Shown: positions 34,455-43,585 of the stretch, one piece after another
Layout: every line of letters begins with the position of its first letter
Position numbering within the stretch: the stretch's first letter is position 1
Assembly (NCBI GenBank): GCA_035263865.1
Contig: DATFQX010000305.1
Span: forward strand, 30,125 to 94,124
Reading direction: 5' to 3'
Source of the DNA: VAZQ01 sp035263865
GTDB taxonomy: Bacteria > Pseudomonadota > Alphaproteobacteria > Rhizobiales > Xanthobacteraceae
Length of the DNA stretch: 64,000 nt
Translations under genes and position numbers: made by a program
Notes under the pieces: model-generated
The model's input: only the letters and a program-made list of their open reading frames with translations
Databases searched by the model: none
What the model was told of the DNA's origin: nothing

Positions 34455-34676
34455 CGAGGCTCAAGCTCGCGCGCGGCTCGCGCGGCAAAATTCGACCTCT
34501 CGTCCGCTGCGCGGCTGCTTCATCGTGATTCTCGCGAAATAGCTACACACGTGGCGACATAAGCATCGTGCGGTCATCGGGTGCAACCCGCGCTGGAAAG
34601 CGGCTCGCTGCGTCACTATTCTTAGGGTAGAAGCTTCAAGGCCTCGGAGACTTCTTCCGAACGAAAGGACACAACG

Positions 34677-34979
34677 ATGGCGCTTGATGATAAAACCCGC
34701 ACCGAGCTCGAGGCAGCCGCATTTCGGCGGCTCGTGGAGCATTTGCGCACGCGCACTGACGTGCAGAACATCGCTCTGATGAATCTTGCCGGCTTCTGCC
34801 GCAATTGCTTGTCGAACTGGATGAAAGACGCCGCCGATGCGCGCGGCGTGCCGATGTCGAAGGACGAGAGCCGCGAACGGATCTACGGCATGCCGTACGA
34901 GGAATGGAAGGCCAAGCACCAGAAAGAGGCCTCCGAGGGCCAGAAGGCGGCGTTCGAGCAGGCGGCCCGCAAGCACTAA
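34677..34979 (+). CDS. DUF1244 family protein
   Basis: 100-residue cytoplasmic protein with the family pattern FRRLVEHLRTRTDVQNIALMNLAGFCRNCLSNWM and GMPYEEWKAKHQ. The CRNC pair suggests a metal or redox site. This small family is conserved in alphaproteobacteria and some gammas. AAAGGACACAACG upstream provides the ribosome site. Function unknown; it is followed 103 bases later by gapR on the same strand, an arrangement common in the order. Confidence 0.88.
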   Translation: MALDDKTRTELEAAAFRRLVEHLRTRTDVQNIALMNLAGFCRNCLSNWMKDAADARGVPMSKDESRERIYGMPYEEWKAKHQKEASEGQKAAFEQAARKH

Positions 34980-35082
34980 ATTCTTCCCTGTGTACTCCGG
35001 GGATGATCCTCCTCTTGCCTTGACCTCGGCCGTCGCGCTCCCGAAAGCTCGTTGCGCCTTGGGGGTAATGGAGGAGGGTTCA

Positions 35083-35352
35083 ATGACCACTGCCGCGGTT
35101 GTAGACCCGCCGGCCGGCCGCTTTGCGAAAGATCATCTGAAGGCTTTCGTAGAGCGCGTCGAACGGCTGGAGGAGGAGAAAAAAGCGATCGGCGACGATA
35201 TCAGGGACGTTTACGCCGAGGCCAAGGCCAACGGCTTCGACGTCAAAGCGTTGCGCACGATCGTGCGGCTGCGCAAGCAGGATGCCGATGAGCGGCGTGA
35301 GCAAGAGGCCATTCTCGAGACCTACATGCATGCACTCGGGATGTTGAATTAG
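35083..35352 (+). CDS. gapR: GapR (DUF2312) nucleoid-associated protein
   Basis: 89 residues from ATG 35083, preceded by GGAGGAGGG. The helical core RFAKDHLKAFVERVERLEEEKKAIGDDIRDVYAEAKANGFDVKALRTIVRLRKQD is the DUF2312/GapR domain, which in Caulobacter tetramerises around overtwisted AT-rich DNA ahead of replication and transcription forks and stimulates topoisomerases. The length matches the Caulobacter protein. Confidence 0.95.
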   Translation: MTTAAVVDPPAGRFAKDHLKAFVERVERLEEEKKAIGDDIRDVYAEAKANGFDVKALRTIVRLRKQDADERREQEAILETYMHALGMLN

Positions 35353-35388
35353 GCTCTGCGGGCAAACGCGCTTGCTTCAAATGCGGTT

Positions 35389-35420
35389 CGCCGCAAGTCG
35401 GGTTTCCCCGGCTTGCGGCG
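35389..35420. terminator. large hairpin between convergent gapR and DUF882 genes
   Basis: CGCCGCAAGTCGGG and CCCGGCTTGCGGCG make a 14-bp stem with a TTTC loop (one G-T pair). No T-run follows on either strand, so it may be a bidirectional, U-tract-less terminator or an mRNA end protector. Confidence 0.4.
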
Positions 35421-35450
35421 TCGCGCCCCAACAATCCCCCCGTAATTGAA

Positions 35451-37124
35451 CTATCGCAGTGATGCCGTCCGCGGCGGACTGAACGTGACCGTCCGCGTGA
35501 AGCCTACCGCGCTGCCGCTGAACATTTCACTGCTCATGCCGCGATATGGATCGTCCGAGAAGGTCGCCATCATGGTCGCGGCCGGTTTGTGCAGGTAAGG
35601 GCCGAGAGCGCGGAAATCCGGCACGCCATACACGGTGGTCTTCATGAAACTCTGCGCGCTTGGGCTAACGATCATGGCGCGCATCCACGGATCGTTGAAG
35701 CGATCTCCCACTCGCACCACGACGGCGCCTTTGGTTTTGGGGGGCGCAATCGAGGGAGAATCGTCGCTGTGCCTGACCGCGATCAGCGTTTCCGATGGCA
35801 CGGCGGCCGTCGGGCGCGTAGTTCCCCCGCCTACCGGCAGCGTCCGGGTGGCGGTGATCGGATTCGGTTGCGCCGCATAGGCGAGAGCATTTGCCATAGG
35901 CTCGTTGTCGGCGCGCTCGACGAGCGGCCACGGAGCTGCGGCGGCGCTGGTGATTGCACGCCGCGGCGTGGGAGTCGCCGTGGCGCGCTGAGCGCTCATG
36001 GGCGGAGTATCCGTTGCCTCGACGCTCGGCAGTCCCTGCCAATAGCCGCGCTCGGTGATGATCTCGTTCGAGGAGACGGCCGTGTTCGTGATACTCGCGC
36101 GTGCGATCAGGACTGCCGCTTGGAGCGGCTCCCCGGACTGCACTGCGCCGGACGCGATCTCGTAGGCCGCCGGTGTGAAAGCAGGCTCGGAAGCCGCAGA
36201 GGCGAGCTGGTACGCCGGTGCCGGCTTGGCCACGGCTGCCGGCTGCTCCATCGACTTGGCGGGTTTGGACGGCGGGAACGGAACGAATGCAAGTTTTTCG
36301 CTGCGCGATTCGGGCGCGGCAGCGATCGCAGCCGGCTTGTCCGATCGCGCTTCGGGCGTGGTGGCCGGCTTGAGCGCCGTCGCCGCGACTTTGACCGGTG
36401 CAGGTGCCGTCTCGTTTGTGTCCTCACGCCCGCCGCCGAACAGCCTGGCGAGTAAGCCCGGCATTCGGCTGCGTTGCGTCGTGTCGGAGGCTGATTGGCT
36501 GTGGAGCTGCCCCTTCGCCAACACGCTCGCGAGCTGTGCCTCCGGCATGCGCGGCCAATGCCGCACGCTGCCCGTGTCCATGTGGACGAAGGGAGCACCG
36601 GATGTCGGGTAAAAGCCAACGCCACCACGTTGCGCTCGCAGGCCCGCTTCGCGCAACTGCTCGAGCGGCACGCCCGGGATGTAAAAATCGATTGCTTTGC
36701 CCAGCATGTGCTGGCTGAACTGGGCGACCCCGCTCGAGCGCCGCCGCAACATCGAGTTGGTTTCGGGCGAGCGGTATCCGCAGACGACCCAGATCGCCTC
36801 TTTGGCGCCGACCTCGCGGTGCACTTCCCAGAGCACGTCGATCAGATGAGGATCCATCGCGATCGATTTTGATTCGCGCCAGTCGCGCATCAGGTTATTG
36901 ATCTTCCTGAGCGCCTCTTCGTCGTATCGGCCGTTCACTTTGTAGGCGACGGTCAATTCCTCATCGGTGTGAATATGGTGGAACGAGATCGTCCGCGTCT
37001 CGCCTTGAGCGACTGCGTTCTGCAGGTTCTTGCTTCCGAACAAGACGAGAAGCGCGGCGATACTGCAGCAGTAGCCCGCCCGGGCGGAACGCAAGGACTT
37101 CCTCTGCGCGAGTTTGACCGTCAC
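35451..37124 (-). CDS. DUF882 (M15-like) cell-wall peptidase-fold protein
   Basis: 557 residues from GTG 37124 (AAGGG nearby). A membrane/signal segment (CCSIAALLVLFG) precedes the DUF882 domain (about 45-200): VCGYRSPETNSMLRRRSSGVAQFSQHMLGKAIDFYI and YPTSGAPFVHMDTGSVRHWP carry the probable zinc His/Asp/His ligands. The rest is a long low-complexity Pro/Ala/Thr linker ending in a conserved-looking block (VGDRFNDPWMRAMIVSPSAQ). It probably acts on peptidoglycan peptides in the periplasm. The downstream L,D-transpeptidase gene on the same strand is read before it, with a 263-base gap. Confidence 0.83.
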   Translation of the reverse strand: MTVKLAQRKSLRSARAGYCCSIAALLVLFGSKNLQNAVAQGETRTISFHHIHTDEELTVAYKVNGRYDEEALRKINNLMRDWRESKSIAMDPHLIDVLWEVHREVGAKEAIWVVCGYRSPETNSMLRRRSSGVAQFSQHMLGKAIDFYIPGVPLEQLREAGLRAQRGGVGFYPTSGAPFVHMDTGSVRHWPRMPEAQLASVLAKGQLHSQSASDTTQRSRMPGLLARLFGGGREDTNETAPAPVKVAATALKPATTPEARSDKPAAIAAAPESRSEKLAFVPFPPSKPAKSMEQPAAVAKPAPAYQLASAASEPAFTPAAYEIASGAVQSGEPLQAAVLIARASITNTAVSSNEIITERGYWQGLPSVEATDTPPMSAQRATATPTPRRAITSAAAAPWPLVERADNEPMANALAYAAQPNPITATRTLPVGGGTTRPTAAVPSETLIAVRHSDDSPSIAPPKTKGAVVVRVGDRFNDPWMRAMIVSPSAQSFMKTTVYGVPDFRALGPYLHKPAATMMATFSDDPYRGMSSEMFSGSAVGFTRTVTFSPPRTASLR

Positions 37125-37387
37125 GTGTCAACCCTTAAGCGGCGTCAGCGGGCTCCTCCGCGGCGAGCGCCGCGGGCGAGAAGCTCCGTCAATCGGCGCG
37201 GCGGCTGGCCGCGACGACGACGGCTGACGAACTGCTCATTAGGGAAGGGTTAACGGACCCATCCCCCCCGATAACCGGCGAGCGTGACAGGCGACTATGG
37301 CAAAAAATTGCCGCGGTTAACCGTGCCGAAGACTCGGGCCCGACACGCAATCAAACGCGCCACGGCAACGGACAACCTCGAACGGGC

Positions 37388-39355
37388 TCAGCGGGTGATG
37401 CCGCGCGGCGGCACTGGCCTTGCCTGCATCGGTCGGCCAAAGCCGAACAGCGCCTCGAAGAACGAGACGGTGCGTGGCGCGGCCACCGAGCGGCGTTGAC
37501 CGGTTGCCGCAGCCTCCTGCTCGCGCTTGCGCTCCTGCGCCGGCTCGATAATGCCGCGCTCGGTCTTGATCGCCGCGATCGTGCGACTGTCGATATTGTA
37601 GATATCGCGCCGGATTTGCAGCTTGCCGGCTTCGTCAATGAATGCGTTCTGGTACGTCAACAGGACCCAAATCTGCGCCGGCAGCTGGATGTCCTGCTCG
37701 CCCGTGCCGAACATCCGCTTGACCTTATCCGCCGTCCAGCTCTCGTTGGGACGCGCAATGTTGAGTAGGACCTCGGCATATTTGGCCGGATCCTGTACCC
37801 GCATGCAGCCATGGCTGTACGCGCGCACATCATGCGCGAACAGATGCTTGTCCGGCGTGTCGTGCTGATAGACCAGGAACCGATTGGGGAAATTGAATCG
37901 TATGCGTCCGAGCGCATTCGCCTCTCCGGGCGGCTGATAGATGTGAATGCTGCCGTCCCGGTTATAGGTTACTCGCAACCCCATCCGCTCGAGCGCCGCA
38001 GGGTCGCGTTGCAGCCAGGGCAAATATTCATTGTTCACGATCGAGGGCGGCACATTCCAGGTCGGATTGATTGTGATGAACTTCATCGTCTCGCTGAGCA
38101 ATGGCGTCGGCATGTCCTGCTTGCCGATGACGATTCGGGTGCTCCAGATCTGGGTGGCATTGTGAATCACGCGTAACGTGAAGTCCGGCAGATTGACGAT
38201 GACCGAGGCGGCGCCCAGGTCTCGCGGATACCAGCGCCAGCGCTCCATGTTGGAGATTATGGTTTCGATCTGCCTGTCGCGGGCCGAACCGTTGAGCTCC
38301 TTGATCGTCCGCGCATCGAGGTTCCCGGTGACCGGCAGTTCGTTCGCGTGCTGGAATTTCTTTACCGCCTCGGCAATCTTGGCATCGTATCTGAGGTCGG
38401 AAGCGTCGCCGACAAGCCCGAGTCTTTCCCGCAGCATCGGCACGCGCGGATCTTCCATTGGCAGTTTCGCATTAAGCTTGAGCAACTGGCCGTCCGCGAT
38501 TTCCTTCGCGGGCGGGACTTTGGTGCGCATCTGCGCGAGCATGGCCTTGAGCTGCTTGTAACCCTCATGCGGTGGGCTGAAATCATCGAGCGCGGTGCCG
38601 GTATTGGCGGCATTACCGATTTTCGCAAGCACCTCCGCTGGATCCGGCGGTGCTTGCGGCAACTCGATGTTCTGGCTGACCCGGGTATAGGGAAACCGCC
38701 CGGCCTGCAGGTGGCGGGCATAGGTGAGCACGGTCTGGGTGAGCTTGAGTTCCGCCTCGGCCAATGCATCCGGGCTTAAGCCCGCAAACGCCGGCGTATT
38801 GTAATCGTTGACGTCGAGCCCGTCGGCATCCGCGCCCTTGAGCCGTGCAATGACTGCGCGGGCTCGGGCATTCTCGACACCTTTATCCAGCCACAAAGGG
38901 GCAAGGTGGCGAGCCTGGTAGAACGATTCGACTGCGGCGCGTTCTCGCTTATTGGCGAAGATTTTGTCGCTCTTGGCCGCGAGCAGGTCGCGTATCTTCT
39001 CCGCAACCGCGCGGTCGGCGGGATCAAGGCTTGCCAGCGGATCGGGCGCTGCCGTCTGCTCGCTCGCGATGGCGGCTGGGGCCGCGCCCGTTTCCGATGT
39101 GCCCGCGCTCGGCGCAGCCGGAGCCCCCGACAGTGCAGCTGCACCCGCCACGGCCGCAGCTTCAGCAGGCGTAGCCGCAGGCTCGCTCGGGGTTGGCACC
39201 CGTCCCGATTCCGAAAGGGGCTGCCCGGCCGGCGCTACTGCAGCTGGCGCTGTTGCCGGTGCGCCCGCGTCTTGCGCAGCGGCGCCGATCGGTGCCGCAA
39301 GCATCAACGCCAGAGCGGTGCTCGCCAAAACGCGCTCGTAACGAGGACCACTCAT
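37388..39355 (-). CDS. L,D-transpeptidase, YcbB/LdtD family
   Basis: 655-residue periplasmic enzyme that makes 3-3 peptidoglycan cross-links. An N-terminal signal (LASTALALMLAAPIGAAAQ), a long Ala/Pro-rich region, a scaffold domain (about 135-260), a peptidoglycan-binding segment (DAKIAEAVKKFQHANELPVTG) and the YkuD catalytic domain are in order. The catalytic motif HDVRAYSHGCMRVQDP contains the nucleophile Cys. NPTWNVPPSIV and LPDFTLRVI are typical of the YcbB subclass. Ends EALFGFGRPMQARPVPPRGITR. Confidence 0.92.
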   Translation of the reverse strand: MSGPRYERVLASTALALMLAAPIGAAAQDAGAPATAPAAVAPAGQPLSESGRVPTPSEPAATPAEAAAVAGAAALSGAPAAPSAGTSETGAAPAAIASEQTAAPDPLASLDPADRAVAEKIRDLLAAKSDKIFANKRERAAVESFYQARHLAPLWLDKGVENARARAVIARLKGADADGLDVNDYNTPAFAGLSPDALAEAELKLTQTVLTYARHLQAGRFPYTRVSQNIELPQAPPDPAEVLAKIGNAANTGTALDDFSPPHEGYKQLKAMLAQMRTKVPPAKEIADGQLLKLNAKLPMEDPRVPMLRERLGLVGDASDLRYDAKIAEAVKKFQHANELPVTGNLDARTIKELNGSARDRQIETIISNMERWRWYPRDLGAASVIVNLPDFTLRVIHNATQIWSTRIVIGKQDMPTPLLSETMKFITINPTWNVPPSIVNNEYLPWLQRDPAALERMGLRVTYNRDGSIHIYQPPGEANALGRIRFNFPNRFLVYQHDTPDKHLFAHDVRAYSHGCMRVQDPAKYAEVLLNIARPNESWTADKVKRMFGTGEQDIQLPAQIWVLLTYQNAFIDEAGKLQIRRDIYNIDSRTIAAIKTERGIIEPAQERKREQEAAATGQRRSVAAPRTVSFFEALFGFGRPMQARPVPPRGITR

Positions 39356-39808
39356 TCGGACATTCTCCCAATTCCAAAGACCCAGGCCAGGCCGCTATTC
39401 GAATCCGCTTGCCGCGATCCAGATGCGAAGCTCGCCTGGATTCGCCCATTCAGCAATTCATTGCGTAGGAATTTGGACGATTTTGGCGCGCTGTCACCCG
39501 CCGACAACCCGCGCCCCAGGGTTTTTATCGACTGGTGTAACCGGATTGCAACGGTTTGCGCGTCCGCGGGATTGCGGTCAGGCGAATCGACACGATGGCG
39601 GACGGGTGAGGCGGTTTGAGCGCAACCGCCGCGCGGCCTTCGCTCGAGGGTGGCGGGGCTGACCCCTCTTCGGGTTGCGAAAACACTGCTCTCAGTAAGG
39701 CTCTCGGTCCGGTTCGATAGCCGTTGACCGGCAGCGGTATCGCACCGTATCCATATTTTCCGCTCCCTCTCGTCGTCACCCGATCGCCGCTCTCCGTCGT
39801 AACCTGAT
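39356..39808. other. 453-base intergenic region
   Basis: Divergent spacer between the L,D-transpeptidase and oligoendopeptidase genes. Reading frames here lack family resemblance and look like chance. A possible promoter for the downstream + gene is TTGACC (39724-39729) with TATCCA (39748-39753) 18 bases on. Nothing else is recognised. Confidence 0.4.
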
Positions 39809-41644
39809 ATGCCCACACGAGTTAAACGCGCCTCCGCGCATCGAGCGGCCAAAAGTTCTGGCGTGCCCAGCTTGGGCTCGTTGCCAGAATGGAATCTCGC
39901 CGACCTCTATGCGGGGCTTGATGATCCGCGGATAAAGCGCGATCTCGATCGCGGCGCGGCGGAAAGCCTCGCTTTCGAGCGCGATTATAAAGGCAAGCTC
40001 GCCACACTGGCCGACGCACCGAAGGCCGGAGCGGCCCTGGCCGAGGCGATAAAGCGCTATGAGGCCCTGGATGACCTTCTCGGGCGGCTCACGTCCTATG
40101 CCGGGCTGGTGCACGCAGGCGACACCGCCGATCCCGCGCGCGGCAAATTCTACGCCGATGTGCAGGAACGCGTCACGGCCGTCTCGACGCATCTTTTGTT
40201 CTTCACGCTCGAGCTCAATCGGCTCGATGACGCCAAGCTCGAGGTCGCCATGCAACACGACCTGCTGGCGCATTATCGGCCGTGGATCGAAGATATCCGT
40301 AGGGAAAAGCCTTATCAGCTCGAGGACCGCATCGAGCAGCTCTTTCATGAAAAATCGGTGACAGGCTATTCTGCATGGACTCGTCTGTTCGACGAGACCA
40401 TCGCCGGCCTTCGCTTCAAGGTCGGCCCCAAGGTGCTCGCGATCGAGCCGACGCTCAATTTGCTGCAGGACCCAAGGGGAGCGACGCGCAAGGCGGCCGC
40501 ACAGGCGCTCGCCAAGACCTTCGGCGAGCACCTGCGCAGCTTCGCGCTGATCACCAACGTCCTCGCGAAGGACAAAGAGATCTCCGATCGCTGGCGCGGG
40601 TTTGCCGACGTGGCGGACGCTCGGCACTTGTCCAATCGGGTTGAGCCCGAAGTGGTGCAGGCCCTGGTCCAAGCGGTGCGGGTCGCCTATCCGCGGCTCT
40701 CGCACCGTTATTACGCGCTCAAGGCGAGCTGGTTTGGAAAGAAACGGCTGTCGCACTGGGATCGCAACGCGCCGCTGCCAGCCGTTGCGGCCCGCACCAT
40801 CGGCTGGAACGAGGCACAGGCGACCGTGCTCGAGGCCTATGGCGCATTCTCGCCGAAGATGGCGGCGATCGCGGAACGCTTCTTCAAGAACGATTGGATC
40901 GACGCGCCGATACGACCAGGCAAGTCGCCCGGCGCGTTCTCGCATCCGACCGTCCCTTCGGCGCATCCCTACGTGCTGCTCAACTACCAAGGCCGACCGC
41001 GCGATGTCATGACGCTCGCGCACGAGCTAGGACACGGGGTTCATCAGGTGTTGGCGGCGCCGAAAGGCGCGCTAATGGCCCCCACTCCGCTCACGCTTGC
41101 CGAGACCGCGAGCGTCTTCGGCGAAATGCTCACGTTCAAGAAGCTCCTCGCCCAGGCCGACCGCAAACAGCGCAAGACCATGCTCGCCGCCAAGGTCGAG
41201 GACATGATCAACACGGTAGTGCGCCAGATCGCGTTCTATACGTTCGAGCGCCATATCCACACGGAACGCCGCAGCGGTGAACTCACTGTCGAGCGTCTCA
41301 ACGCGCTCTGGCTCGAGGTACAGCGGGAGAGTCTCGGAGAAGCAATCGAGCTCAAGAGCGGCTATCAGACGTTCTGGGCCTATATTTCGCACTTTGTGCA
41401 CTCCCCGTTCTACGTTTACGCCTATGCCTTCGGTGACTGCCTGGTGAACTCGCTCTACGCGGTCTATGAGAGGGCGGCGGAAGGGTTTGCCGAGCGCTAT
41501 CTCGAAATGCTCGCTGCCGGCGGCACCAAACACCATTCCGAGCTGCTCGCACCCTTCGGCCTAGACGCCCGCGATCCAGCATTCTGGCAGGGCGGACTCG
41601 GCGTCATCGAACGCATGATCGATGAGCTGGAGGAGCTGGGCTGA
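39809..41644 (+). CDS. pepF: oligoendopeptidase F (M3 family)
   Basis: 611-residue cytoplasmic zinc peptidase. The HEXXH motif is LAHELGHGVHQ (His405, Glu406, His409), with the third ligand Glu in TLAETASVFGEMLTF about 28 residues on. SHPTVPSAHPYVLLNYQGRPRDVMTLAHE and SGYQTFWAYISHFVHSPFYVYAYAFG are family blocks. It degrades short peptides. The first 20 residues are basic and not a clear signal. It precedes the ABC1 kinase gene by about 110 bases. Confidence 0.94.
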   Translation: MPTRVKRASAHRAAKSSGVPSLGSLPEWNLADLYAGLDDPRIKRDLDRGAAESLAFERDYKGKLATLADAPKAGAALAEAIKRYEALDDLLGRLTSYAGLVHAGDTADPARGKFYADVQERVTAVSTHLLFFTLELNRLDDAKLEVAMQHDLLAHYRPWIEDIRREKPYQLEDRIEQLFHEKSVTGYSAWTRLFDETIAGLRFKVGPKVLAIEPTLNLLQDPRGATRKAAAQALAKTFGEHLRSFALITNVLAKDKEISDRWRGFADVADARHLSNRVEPEVVQALVQAVRVAYPRLSHRYYALKASWFGKKRLSHWDRNAPLPAVAARTIGWNEAQATVLEAYGAFSPKMAAIAERFFKNDWIDAPIRPGKSPGAFSHPTVPSAHPYVLLNYQGRPRDVMTLAHELGHGVHQVLAAPKGALMAPTPLTLAETASVFGEMLTFKKLLAQADRKQRKTMLAAKVEDMINTVVRQIAFYTFERHIHTERRSGELTVERLNALWLEVQRESLGEAIELKSGYQTFWAYISHFVHSPFYVYAYAFGDCLVNSLYAVYERAAEGFAERYLEMLAAGGTKHHSELLAPFGLDARDPAFWQGGLGVIERMIDELEELG

Positions 41645-41754
41645 CGCGGAATGCAAGACGAGCCATGAAGAACGACGGCGTCCCGCAGCAGCTCGCAGCT
41701 CGTGATTTTGCGGCTTAGCCGTCCTATGTTGGGCTCGTAGAACTTTCCGTGCTC

Positions 41755-43125
41755 ATGGCCGACCGCGAAGCCAATCGTTTCTCCGCCCGCGCTGCCCGTT
41801 ATGCGCGCGTCGGCACCAACATGAGCGGAGTTGCGGCGCGCATCGCCGGGGCGCGGTTGTTCGGCATCACGCTCGATCGCGGCAAGAATGCAATCGAGCT
41901 CGCGGCGGCGCTTGGCGGGCTCAAGGGTCCGATCATGAAGGTGGCCCAGCTCATGGCCACCATCCCCGACGCGCTGCCGCCGGAATACGCCGCCGAACTC
42001 ATCAAGCTGCAAAGCGAGGCGCCCCCCATGGGTTGGGCCTTCGTCAAGCGCCGCATGGCCGCAGAGCTGGGCGTCGACTGGCAGAAGAAATTCTCAAAGT
42101 TCGAGCATCATCCCGCCGCCGCCGCTTCGCTCGGGCAGGTGCATCGCGCGCGCGCCCACGACGGCGCCGAACTTGCCTGCAAGCTGCAATATCCGGACAT
42201 GCAGTCGGCGGTTGAGGCCGATTTGCGACAGCTGCAGCTGGTTTTCGCCATTCACCGGCGCATGGATCCGGTTATCGACACGACCGAGATCGCCAAGGAG
42301 ATCGGCGCGCGCATCCGCGAAGAGCTCGACTATCATCGCGAAGCAAAGCACGTCGTGCTCTACCGCAGGATGCTCGACGGTACCGACAAGATCCGCGTGC
42401 CGCAGGTATGGCCGGAGCTCTCGACCGGTCGGCTCCTCACTCTCGACTGGCTCGAAGGGCGCCGTCTGCTCGACCACACGAAGGCTGACCTCGCCACCCG
42501 TAACCGGCTCGGCACCGCGATGTTCACGGCGTGGTGGTGGCCCTTCAGCCGCTTCGGCGTGATCCACGGGGATCCGCATCTCGGCAATTACACGGTATTT
42601 GAGGCAGGCGGCCGACCTCACGGCATTAATCTCCTGGACTACGGATGCATTCGCATCTTCGCGCCGAAATTCGTCGGCGGCGTGGTGGATCTTTACAATG
42701 GGCTGCTCAGACAAGACGCCGATCTCATCGTACACGCCTATGAGACATGGGGCTTCAAACGGCTCAATCGGGAATTGATCGACGTGTTGAATATCTGGGC
42801 GCGCTTCATCTATGGGCCGTTACTGGACGATCGGGTGCGCAGCCTTGCCGACGGCGTGAAACCGTCTGAATACGGCCGGCGCGAGGCGTTTCGCGTGCAC
42901 CAAGCGCTCAAGCAGAAAGGCCCCGTGACAGTGCCGCGCGAATTCGTCTTCATGGACCGGGCTGCGATTGGGCTCGGCGCGGTCTTTCTGCATCTGCGCG
43001 CCGAGCTCAATTTCCACAAGCTGTTCAACCAGGCTATCGGGGATTTTTCGATCCGCCGCGTTGCCCAACGTCAGGCCACCGCACTCGCGGCGGTGGCGCT
43101 CGATCAGCCGGCGTTGGAGCGTTGA
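41755..43125 (+). CDS. ABC1/ADCK (UbiB-like) atypical kinase
   Basis: 456 residues from ATG 41755 (GTG 41749 is an alternative). The KXGQ-type signature reads KVAQLMATIPDALPPEYAAELIKLQSEAPPM with Ala for Gly, followed by AAASLGQVHRARAHDGAELACKLQYP, the nucleotide-binding ExD region and the catalytic VIHGDPHLGNYTVFEAGG and LLDYGCIRIF (Asp-Tyr-Gly). No C-terminal membrane anchors like those of UbiB are evident. Members of the family support ubiquinone synthesis or lipid homeostasis; which applies here is not deducible. Confidence 0.88.
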   Translation: MADREANRFSARAARYARVGTNMSGVAARIAGARLFGITLDRGKNAIELAAALGGLKGPIMKVAQLMATIPDALPPEYAAELIKLQSEAPPMGWAFVKRRMAAELGVDWQKKFSKFEHHPAAAASLGQVHRARAHDGAELACKLQYPDMQSAVEADLRQLQLVFAIHRRMDPVIDTTEIAKEIGARIREELDYHREAKHVVLYRRMLDGTDKIRVPQVWPELSTGRLLTLDWLEGRRLLDHTKADLATRNRLGTAMFTAWWWPFSRFGVIHGDPHLGNYTVFEAGGRPHGINLLDYGCIRIFAPKFVGGVVDLYNGLLRQDADLIVHAYETWGFKRLNRELIDVLNIWARFIYGPLLDDRVRSLADGVKPSEYGRREAFRVHQALKQKGPVTVPREFVFMDRAAIGLGAVFLHLRAELNFHKLFNQAIGDFSIRRVAQRQATALAAVALDQPALER

Positions 43126-43253
43126 ACACCGGGGCTGCGGCGCGACGCTCGATGCGCCGTCGAACGGTGCGGCCCACGGATTGCGCCGTTGCCCTGAAGG
43201 GTCAATTGCGCTAATCCCCGCTTGCCTGACAGAGCGCAATCATGGAGAAGCCA

Positions 43254-43547
43254 ATGGCCGAGCATGGACAGGTCGAATATGCGACGGCGCAGGGCAATGA
43301 TCTCCCCGCACACGTGGCAATGTACGACCGTTTCGTCCATTGGATCGTGGTCGGTGGCTCTCATGTCGCCAACATCGTTCTGGGATTGGCAATCGGTGGC
43401 GTCGCCGGGCACTGGCTGGTTGCCTTCGCGATCTTTGTGATCGCGACCATTGTCGCCTTCCATGGATTTTTGAGTGGGGCGCGGATGCCCAGCGTCGTCA
43501 TGGTCATCATTTCGCTGATCACGCTCGCACTCACCTCTGGTGGCTAA
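43254..43547 (+). CDS. aa3-type cytochrome c oxidase subunit IV family protein
   Basis: 97 residues from ATG 43254, which has GGAGA six bases upstream (ATG 43242 also possible). A hydrophilic start (AEHGQVEYATAQGNDLPAHVAMYDRFVHWI) and two membrane helices (HVANIVLGLAIGGVAG; VAFAIFVIATIVAFHGFL and a third weaker one) fit the bacterial aa3 subunit IV family (Pfam CoxIV), a small protein of the respiratory oxidase. No cta genes are near; a gene of this type commonly precedes pntAA in rhizobia. Confidence 0.85.
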   Translation: MAEHGQVEYATAQGNDLPAHVAMYDRFVHWIVVGGSHVANIVLGLAIGGVAGHWLVAFAIFVIATIVAFHGFLSGARMPSVVMVIISLITLALTSGG

Positions 43548-43585
43548 GCGGGCTGGGCATTGCCGGTTCACGAGGAGGCGGGTGA